A DNA stretch of 64,000 bases from JBALVT01 sp045110675 (GTDB lineage: Bacteria > Pseudomonadota > Gammaproteobacteria > Pseudomonadales > Halieaceae), in the NCBI GenBank assembly GCA_045110675.1, contig JBGCGJ010000036.1, positions 74,639-138,638 of the forward strand, written 5' to 3'. The notes beneath the pieces were generated by a model. It worked only from the letters and a program-made list of their open reading frames with translations, was not told the origin of the DNA and did no database searches. Each line of letters opens with the position of its first letter. Positions within the stretch are counted from its first letter, which is position 1. Below, piece by piece: positions 53,280-59,941 of this stretch. The position numbers and the translations under genes are program-made.

Positions 53280-54467
53280 TCAAATAACAGGCTCGGGATG
53301 CATCTCCAAATGCAACTCCCTGCCGGTATAAGGGTTAGCCAAAGCAACCTCTTCGTTCAACTCCACTCCTAACCCCGGCTCAGTAAGCGGCATCAAAAAG
53401 CCCTCGTGCCACTCAATCGGCTTTTCCAAAATTTCACTATGAAAGCCGCCAAACGTCTCGATACTCTCCTGAATCAAAAAATTAGGACTACAAAGACCCA
53501 GCTGAATATTCGCCGCAGCTTCCACCGGGCCACAGTAGAGATGAGGCGCAATTTGCACGTAATGTGCCTCTGCCATACTGGCAATTTTCTTTGCCTCAAG
53601 CAGTCCGCCAACGCGCCCTATCGCCATTTGCAGAATTGCCGCGGAGCGATTCTGCAACACCCGTGAAAATTCGTACTTGGTGGCCAATCGCTCGCCAGTG
53701 GCTACGGGTATAGAAGTTGCGCGAGCAACCAGCGCCATCTCCTCGGGCATTTCAGGTGGTGTGGGCTCCTCCAGCCAAAGAGGTTCGAATTTTTCCAAGC
53801 GCTTGGCCAAGCGTATCGCACCAGCGGGCGTCATCTGCCCATGTGTACCAAATAGCAAATCTACTCGATGTCCTACCGCCTCGCGAATCTTCCGGCAGAA
53901 TTCTTCCGACCGATCCATTGCATCGAATGAAAGCTGTCTGCCGTCGAATGCTGTGTAGGGCCCGACGGGGTCAAATTTCACGGCGGTAAAGCCAAGGTCC
54001 GCGTATTCCAGTGCGCGTTGCGCTGCCAGATCCGGATCCTGATAGACATCCGTTGGATCGCCGGGCTTGGGGTAGAGGTAGGTGTAGCTTCTGAGCTTGT
54101 CGTGTACCGCACCTCCCAACAATTGATGGACCGGGCGATTGCAGTCTTTACCGAGAATATCCCAGCAGGCCGTTTCCAAACCGCTTAATATTCCAGCAAT
54201 CGAGGTATCGGGCCGCTGGGTAAAGCCACTGGAGTAAATTACTCTCCACATTTTCTCGATCGAGCTGGGATCCTGGCCCTCTACATATCGCTCGAATACA
54301 TCTTCTATCATTCTCACAACGACATCCGGATGGAAGGGAACTGAGTAAACCTCCCCCACTCCCTCGATCCCGGTATCGGTGAGCAACTTGACGAAAATCC
54401 AGTAGCGTCCGCCGAAGTGTGGCGGTGGCGTCCCGACGACAAACGTTTTCAAACCAGTCAATTTCAT
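53280..54467 (-). CDS. Mandelate racemase/enolase-superfamily protein with an altered metal site
   Basis: 395 residues. N-terminal capping domain, then a barrel with TAVKFDPVG (candidate Lys), LLFGTHGQMTPAGAI, LWLEEPTPPE (Glu ligand), VATGERLATKYEF (Glu ligand) and QIAPHLYCGPVEAAANI (His). In galactonate dehydratase-like relatives the third strand reads D-F-H-G-R, where Asp binds Mg2+ and His is the base; here it is G-T-H-G-Q, so the first metal-ligand Asp is replaced by Gly. A dehydratase or cycloisomerase acting on a sugar acid is the default guess. It lies upstream-to-downstream in tandem with a second enolase-superfamily gene (minus strand, 97 bases apart). Confidence 0.88.
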   Translation of the reverse strand: MKLTGLKTFVVGTPPPHFGGRYWIFVKLLTDTGIEGVGEVYSVPFHPDVVVRMIEDVFERYVEGQDPSSIEKMWRVIYSSGFTQRPDTSIAGILSGLETACWDILGKDCNRPVHQLLGGAVHDKLRSYTYLYPKPGDPTDVYQDPDLAAQRALEYADLGFTAVKFDPVGPYTAFDGRQLSFDAMDRSEEFCRKIREAVGHRVDLLFGTHGQMTPAGAIRLAKRLEKFEPLWLEEPTPPEMPEEMALVARATSIPVATGERLATKYEFSRVLQNRSAAILQMAIGRVGGLLEAKKIASMAEAHYVQIAPHLYCGPVEAAANIQLGLCSPNFLIQESIETFGGFHSEILEKPIEWHEGFLMPLTEPGLGVELNEEVALANPYTGRELHLEMHPEPVI

Positions 54468-54564
54468 AGTAAAAACTCTTTATTTATAGACTTAAAGCCT
54501 TACTGCAGCAGCGTCAATCTTAAGGTTGATTGAAAACAGAATTTTTTTGGATACGGCCATTTTC

Positions 54565-55677
54565 CTATTCCACTTCTGTGATCTGATGATGACTTTTCCC
54601 CAGCCATTCTCGGTTTATCTCAACCCCCCAACCCAGCCCCTCAGGAATCTGCACTTTGCCATCCTTCGCTACCAGAGGTTCGCTAAGCAGGTTTTTTTGC
54701 CAGGGATAATAATCCACTTCATCTTCAATGGAGAATTCCACATAGGGACCCGCATTCGAAATGGCACCCATCATATGTAAGGTAAACACCGTGACCATTG
54801 ATAAATTGGCGGAATGGGGTGTGCAAACCAGTCCCGCAGCTTCTCCCATTTTGGCAACTTCAAGTGTGCGACTCAGACCACCCAAATAGCAGATGTCTGG
54901 CTGAATAACATCGACCGATCGCGAATCCACCATATGCTTCCACAGCGCCAGAGAGTTGTCCTGCTCCCCACCCGTCACATCCAGGGACAGAGCTTCGGTG
55001 ACTTGTCGGGTCCAATCGTATTCCCAATAGGGACAGGGCTCCTCGAAATGGCAAACCCCATGAGCCTCCAACATCTTGCCCACTTCTATCGCTTTCGCAG
55101 GTGTATAACAGCTGTTGCCGTCGACGAGGAGTTTCACATCATCTCCCAGGGCCGCTCGCACCTGCGAGACCACGGCTTCACTACGCCCCGGCCATTCGTC
55201 CTCATCGTGTCCGCATTCTTTCCCCACGCGAAACTTGAAAGCTGTGTAGTCGTGCGTCTCCTTTAATTGAGAAAATCGTCTTGCCTCCTGTTCAGGTGTA
55301 ATATCACGTCGCATCGAGGAAGCGTAGACTGGAAACGGCCTTGGAGTTCCACCGAGAAGTTCGCAGACAGATTTTTGCTGTATTTTTCCTTGTAAATCCC
55401 ATAGTGCAGTATCGAGCCCGGCTAAAGCACGACACATATAAGACCCAGGCCACTTGTGTTCGCGCTCGTAGATTCCATGAATAAACTGCAGAATATCCCC
55501 GCACTCGGGTACTTCCTGGCCCACAGCATGGGGGGCCACCTGACGATGCATCACCGTCGCAGAAATATCGGCATTGTACGGTGATAGTTGTCCCCATCCC
55601 TCAAGGCCATCATCGGTGGTCACACGGCTGATGCTGACAAATTCATTGGAGAACGTTTCTATGGATCGTATTTTCAT
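54565..55677 (-). CDS. Mandelate racemase/muconate lactonizing-type enzyme
   Basis: 370 residues with the full enolase-superfamily set. It has K-x-R in YTAFKFRVGKE, metal ligands Asp in LLVDGNSCY, Glu in CHFEEPCPYWEYD and Glu in VTGGEQDNS, then Asp in QPDICYLGG and catalytic His in CTPHSANLSM. This is a normal mandelate-racemase-subgroup active site, unlike the neighbouring paralogue. The likely reaction is dehydration or racemisation of a hydroxy acid; the substrate is not assignable. The start ATG has no clear ribosome site. It is divergent from the GMC oxidoreductase gene across 124 bases. Confidence 0.9.
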   Translation of the reverse strand: MKIRSIETFSNEFVSISRVTTDDGLEGWGQLSPYNADISATVMHRQVAPHAVGQEVPECGDILQFIHGIYEREHKWPGSYMCRALAGLDTALWDLQGKIQQKSVCELLGGTPRPFPVYASSMRRDITPEQEARRFSQLKETHDYTAFKFRVGKECGHDEDEWPGRSEAVVSQVRAALGDDVKLLVDGNSCYTPAKAIEVGKMLEAHGVCHFEEPCPYWEYDWTRQVTEALSLDVTGGEQDNSLALWKHMVDSRSVDVIQPDICYLGGLSRTLEVAKMGEAAGLVCTPHSANLSMVTVFTLHMMGAISNAGPYVEFSIEDEVDYYPWQKNLLSEPLVAKDGKVQIPEGLGWGVEINREWLGKSHHQITEVE

Positions 55678-55801
55678 GGAGGATCTGCGGGCATCGACAC
55701 GGACCTAGAGTATATTAAATTCCGCTGATGGGGATAGTTGTTGACGAGACTTTTAGTTACTCTTTCACCACTTCCTTTTCGAGCAATCACAAAAGACAAG
55801 C

Positions 55802-57418
55802 ATGCCGAAATTTGACTACATCATCGTGGGCGCGGGCTCTGCTGGTTGTGTGCTGGCTGACAAACTGAGCGAGAGCGGAAAAAACGAGGTGCTGCTATTA
55901 GAGGCCGGAGGCAGTGACCGAAAGTTTTGGATCAAAATGCCAATCGGCTACGGCAAAACTTTTTACGACAGTGCAATTAATTGGATGTACGAAACGCAGC
56001 CCAGCCCAGGACTGAACAATCAAACCAGTTATTGGCCAAGGGGGAAGGTACTAGGCGGCTCCAGTTCGATTAACGCGATGTGCTACGTGCGAGGTTTGCC
56101 GAGTGATTTCAACGAATGGAGTGCCCTGGGTAACGTTGGCTGGGACTGGGACAGTGTGTTGGGGTATTACAATCAATTTGAACGGTTTATCGGCGAGGAC
56201 GAAACGGGGAGCAAGGATGGCCACCTATCTGTCAACAACGTTTACCCGCAAATGCATCCCCTCAAACAATATTTTAAGGACGCTGCGTCCGATATGGGCA
56301 TTCCTTATCACACCAACCTCAATGGCGAAGACGTCGAAGGGTTTGGGCCCTACCAACTAAACACCCACAACGGCTTTCGTTGTTCTTCTGCAGATGCTTT
56401 CCTGAGGCCTGCGTTGAAACGGAAAAACCTAACACTGGAAAGCCAATCCCTGACCACGCGCGTATTATTCGACCGCAACAAAGCCATTGGCGTGGAGTAC
56501 GAAAGGAAGGGGAAGACTCATCAGGTTTTTGCATCAAAAGAAATTATTCTGGCTGCGGGCGCCGTCAATTCACCCACCCTACTGCAACACTCCGGTGTAG
56601 GCCCCGCAGGGCTTTTACAGCGACACGATATCGATATCGTTCACGACAGTCCGGCGGTCGGGAAAAACCTGCAGGATCACCTGGGCATCAATTACAACTA
56701 CATTGCGAATGTTCCAACACTGAACGATGAATTACACAGTTGGACAGGGAAACTCTGGGCAGGCATAAAATATTTGGGATTGCGCAAAGGCCCGCTTTCC
56801 CTGAGTGTCAATCAGAACGGAGGTTTTGTGCGTTCTTCGCCTGAGCTGGAGCATCCCAACCTACAACTCTATTTCAATCCCGTGAGTTACTCGACCACAC
56901 AGGTCGCCAATAAAAGACCTCTGATGAACCCCGATCCCTACTCAGGCTTTATCCTGTCATTTCAGCCTTGCAGGCCAACCAGCCGGGGCTATCTTGAAAT
57001 CGCATCCGCTAGCCCCGCTGACAAACCTAACATCTATCCCAATTACCTCTCCACCGACAAAGATGTGCAAGATGTGATTGCTGGAGGGCAGTTTATTCGC
57101 AAACTAGCCAATACATCATCGATGAAACGGCTGATCAAAAACGCGCTGGAACCCAATGTGGAAAAGATGAGCGATGAAGAAATTGTAGAAGATTTCCGTT
57201 CACGTGCCGGCACCGTGTTTCACCCGGTGAGTACTTGCAGAATGGGGATTAATCCCGCTGTGGATGTCGTAGACCCCAAACTTAAAGTTTATGGTGTTGA
57301 AAATCTGCGGGTAGTCGACGCTTCCGTGTTCCCAACTCTCACATCTGGGAATACTAATGGACCTACCATCATGGTGGCGCACAAAGGAGCGGACTTGATT
57401 CTGAGTGAAGACCACTAA
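55802..57418 (+). CDS. GMC-family FAD alcohol/choline dehydrogenase (second)
   Basis: 538 residues. The FAD loop is G10-A-G-S-A-G15, followed by GMC signatures KVLGGSSSINAMCYVRGLP and LAAGAVNSPTLLQHSGVGP. Active-site His474 lies in FHPVSTCRMG, and Asn lies in SGNTNGPTIM (517-519). It resembles the broad choline dehydrogenase-like/alcohol dehydrogenase (AlkJ) branch more than true BetA: it lacks the BetA blocks NGYQQEGFGPMDRT and YMSHEEDW. It probably oxidises a primary alcohol at the membrane. Divergent from the two enolase-type genes, it may share their pathway. Two structured repeats follow its stop. Confidence 0.9.
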   Translation: MPKFDYIIVGAGSAGCVLADKLSESGKNEVLLLEAGGSDRKFWIKMPIGYGKTFYDSAINWMYETQPSPGLNNQTSYWPRGKVLGGSSSINAMCYVRGLPSDFNEWSALGNVGWDWDSVLGYYNQFERFIGEDETGSKDGHLSVNNVYPQMHPLKQYFKDAASDMGIPYHTNLNGEDVEGFGPYQLNTHNGFRCSSADAFLRPALKRKNLTLESQSLTTRVLFDRNKAIGVEYERKGKTHQVFASKEIILAAGAVNSPTLLQHSGVGPAGLLQRHDIDIVHDSPAVGKNLQDHLGINYNYIANVPTLNDELHSWTGKLWAGIKYLGLRKGPLSLSVNQNGGFVRSSPELEHPNLQLYFNPVSYSTTQVANKRPLMNPDPYSGFILSFQPCRPTSRGYLEIASASPADKPNIYPNYLSTDKDVQDVIAGGQFIRKLANTSSMKRLIKNALEPNVEKMSDEEIVEDFRSRAGTVFHPVSTCRMGINPAVDVVDPKLKVYGVENLRVVDASVFPTLTSGNTNGPTIMVAHKGADLILSEDH

Positions 57419-57501
57419 TTGGTGTCTTTCCAGCCGCCCCGAAAATCCGGCACCCGAAAACTTGGCAAGTAGTAATTCTCCTGGGGCTAGAGTCGGTTTA
57501 T

Positions 57502-57604
57502 ATAACTTCTTCTCAAGACCGTCAGCCGCATGGATGTGGGGGGCGGCCTCCCGCGTGCCGAGGCCCCATGGATGGGTTCACGCCGTGTCTTGAGAAGAAG
57601 TTAT
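57502..57604 (+). repeat. Structured repeat element, copy 2
   Basis: Outer arms 57502-57519 (ATAACTTCTTCTCAAGAC) and 57587-57604 are perfect 18-base inverted copies. Inside are hairpin 1 (CCGCA-TGGA-TGTGG, 57526-57539, one G-T), an extra GGCCTC/GAGGCC hairpin, hairpin 2 (CCCA-TGGA-TGGG, 57565-57576) and the core TTCACGCCGTG, which runs directly into the right arm. It is in the same orientation as copy 1, with an unrelated arm sequence. The gap 57419-57843 (425 bases) is mostly taken by this and copy 3; nothing else is seen in it. Confidence 0.85.
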
Positions 57605-57668
57605 CTAAATAGACGGCAATGCTATCGTTTAAAACTTACAAAACCAGTACTAAATGAAAATGGGTGGC

Positions 57669-57778
57669 GCTCACATGACCAGTTCCGTTTTCAAAACACG
57701 CCGTAAATACATCCCTGTAGGCTCCTCTATAGCATCCATGCTATAGAGGATTTTGAAAACGGAACTGGTCATCTGAGC
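57669..57778 (-). repeat. Structured repeat element, copy 3 (opposite orientation)
   Basis: Outer arms 57669-57696 and 57751-57778 pair over 28 bases with one mismatch (22 perfect at the inner end). On the minus strand the order is hairpin 1 (12-base stem, 57723-57750, loop TGGA), hairpin 2 (TACA-GGGA-TGTA, 57708-57719) and the core TTTACGGCGTG. It lies 65 bases beyond copy 2 and 65 before the end of the convergent sulfotransferase gene. Its arms share nothing with the arms of copies 1 and 2. Confidence 0.85.
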
Positions 57779-57843
57779 TCTACTTTAACTATCAGTTTTC
57801 TAAAAATGGTTTTTCAGAGCACAATCTTAGCAAGAAGCAAAAG

Positions 57844-59862
57844 TTAATAGTTTTCCAACGCCGGCCCCAAAGCTTTCTCTAGCGGCCCAAGAAACTCCGA
57901 ATAATGCCTCCACTGATCCATCCCGGTTTGGTAAATGGGCTGGCGTACCTGTTCGGAACTCGGCGTACGCACCGCCCGCTCGGTTTCATGAAAGTTCACA
58001 CAAGCCGATTCGAAGGGCAACTCACAGAACTCCAAAACTCTCCGCACCTGAGTTTCCAAATCCTCGACAACATCTTCATGCTGCACTTTGAGAATCTGAC
58101 CGGGCAACGCAGTATCCCAGTGCGACATAACATCAACATACGCTCGGTAATAGCGTCCGATATTTTCCTGCCCATATGTAAACTCCTGGCCCTCAGCAAA
58201 CAGTTGCTTAAAGCCACTAAAACAACAGGCCATTGGATGACGCCTGGCATCGATAATTTTCGCGTTCGGCAATATCAGCTGAATCAGCGGTATATGCCGA
58301 AAGTTGTTTGGCATTTTATCGATAAAGAAATCCCCGCCACTGCGATGAAATTGCGTGTCCTCAATAAAGTCTTCACCAAACTTCTGTAATTGCTCCGGTT
58401 TTAACTCCGCGAGAATTCCAGGGTAAGCGGCCTCCTTCTCTACTCGCCTTCGCCCGTTGAGCCTGTTTGCAAGGCCAATAATATTGGACAGTTCCATAGT
58501 TCCGTCCACCTGGGAATGGGAGGCGAGTATCTGTTCGAGCAGTGTCGAACCCGCTCTAGGTAGACCAACAACAAAAATGGGGGCGGTTGAAGAACAGCCC
58601 ATACCTGCGCGCTGGCTGAAGAATTCACGATCGAACAGATTTTTTTGTTTTTCCAGATCGGCCTCGGTTTTCTCCGAACGATAGCCGCTCTCTCCCTGCT
58701 TTAACGTATTGCCTCGATCATAAAATGCAAAGGACTCTGAGTATTGCCCCCGATCTTCCATTGCTTTTCCCAGTGCAAAGCAAAGATGAATTCTATCGCT
58801 CGAACGCGTCGTGACAGCCTGCTCCTGAACGCGCATTTGCTTAAGTTCTTTGTCGGTAAAGGAATAGGTCTTGAGGTTAGCCAGGCTCCAGTAGGCATCG
58901 CCAAAATCAGGCTTACTCTTGTAGGCGGCGCGATAAGCAGTTACCGCATCCTCTGTGCGAGCAATGGTTTTGAGTGCGTGTCCTTTGGCCGAGTGCACTG
59001 TATGCAAATTCGGTTTTTCTGTCAGAACACGATCATAGATTGCCAGTGCGTCGGAAAAATTACCCGCCGCCTGATATTCATTGGCCAGCGTAATCTGATA
59101 GCCCAAGTTATCCGGTGCCTGATCATGAAGCAGTAATGCCTGCTCGAGAGACTTTTGAAACTTCTGCCGCTTGTGAAGTACATGCACATAGTCCAGACGA
59201 GCTCTTGGGTAGTCTGGATAAAACTCAACGCAGCTTTCGAGAAGAAATTCTGCGTCATCCAATATTTGTAGCTTATTGCCGAGTTCAGCTAACAACCGCA
59301 TTGCTTCTACGTGTTGCGGTTGGGTTTGCAGGTAATGGCGACAGATTTTTTCCGCCATAAAAAGTTTGTCTTCGTGAATGAGGCTGGCAACTGTTTGCAG
59401 CTGGGTCGGCAATCCTGAAAGCCAGCGTACATAGGTCAGGGCTTCAGCTGCACTGCCACTTTGACCGACACTCTCATAATACTTTAACAGTGCCTGCCAA
59501 CTCGCTAAGAGAGCCGGGTTGAGAAGCACGGCTTGAGAGAATGCCTGCGCGGCGTTTTGCTCTTGTTTCAAAGCGCGAAAGTTGTGCCCCTGCTCTTGCC
59601 AAGCTCTGCCATACTCCGGATGTACTGAGATGAGCTGGGCCAAGGTATTCATTGCCGCCGCTGAATCTCCCGACTTTCGCTGGCAAACTGCAAGGTAGTA
59701 CAAAGCATCCCGATGTTTTGGGTGCTCAGTCAGCAGGTGCGACAGCGTATCCTGGGCAGCCCCCAATTGTCCCTGCTGCAATTGAAGCTTTGCCTGATGA
59801 AGCTGCTTTTCCGTTTCATCTAGCTGCCGGGGATCTACGCTCGCCATTATTGATGGGTCCAT
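57844..59862 (-). CDS. TPR-repeat protein with C-terminal sulfotransferase domain
   Basis: 672 residues. The N-terminal 380 residues are tetratricopeptide repeats (for example ALYYLAVCQRKSGDSAAAMNTLAQLISVHPEYGRAWQEQG, given here as positions about 54-94). The C-terminal third is a PAPS-dependent sulfotransferase: 5'-phosphosulfate loop APIFVVGLPRAGSTLLEQIL near residue 430, and the 3'-phosphate region DARRHPMACCFSGFKQLF. This fusion is frequent in marine proteobacteria and resembles tyrosylprotein sulfotransferase catalytic domains, but acceptors are unknown. No signal peptide is seen, so the cytoplasmic side is likely. It is followed at its 3' end by repeat copy 3. Confidence 0.92.
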   Translation of the reverse strand: MDPSIMASVDPRQLDETEKQLHQAKLQLQQGQLGAAQDTLSHLLTEHPKHRDALYYLAVCQRKSGDSAAAMNTLAQLISVHPEYGRAWQEQGHNFRALKQEQNAAQAFSQAVLLNPALLASWQALLKYYESVGQSGSAAEALTYVRWLSGLPTQLQTVASLIHEDKLFMAEKICRHYLQTQPQHVEAMRLLAELGNKLQILDDAEFLLESCVEFYPDYPRARLDYVHVLHKRQKFQKSLEQALLLHDQAPDNLGYQITLANEYQAAGNFSDALAIYDRVLTEKPNLHTVHSAKGHALKTIARTEDAVTAYRAAYKSKPDFGDAYWSLANLKTYSFTDKELKQMRVQEQAVTTRSSDRIHLCFALGKAMEDRGQYSESFAFYDRGNTLKQGESGYRSEKTEADLEKQKNLFDREFFSQRAGMGCSSTAPIFVVGLPRAGSTLLEQILASHSQVDGTMELSNIIGLANRLNGRRRVEKEAAYPGILAELKPEQLQKFGEDFIEDTQFHRSGGDFFIDKMPNNFRHIPLIQLILPNAKIIDARRHPMACCFSGFKQLFAEGQEFTYGQENIGRYYRAYVDVMSHWDTALPGQILKVQHEDVVEDLETQVRRVLEFCELPFESACVNFHETERAVRTPSSEQVRQPIYQTGMDQWRHYSEFLGPLEKALGPALENY

Positions 59863-59876
59863 TGGTTAAGTGGAAT

Positions 59877-59908
59877 AAAAAAAGGCGTTCCACGAGGAAC
59901 GCCTTTTT
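59877..59908 (-). terminator. Strong rho-independent terminator of the second TonB receptor gene
   Basis: A perfect eight-base stem GGCGTTCC-TCGT-GGAACGCC (minus-strand reading) is flanked by A and T tracts on both sides, extending pairing to about 13. The minus-strand T run is seven bases. It lies 33 bases past the TonB receptor stop and just before the sulfotransferase start, so it insulates the two genes. Confidence 0.88.
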
Positions 59909-59941
59909 AGATACTTCTACCCTTTTCAGGGGCTTCAGTTC

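Noticed and set aside
53082..57778. The three inverted-repeat elements as integron attC sites or a CRISPR array
   Set aside because: They lack the GTTRRRY/RYYYAAC boxes of attC, no integrase is present, and they are not regularly spaced direct repeats with spacers.
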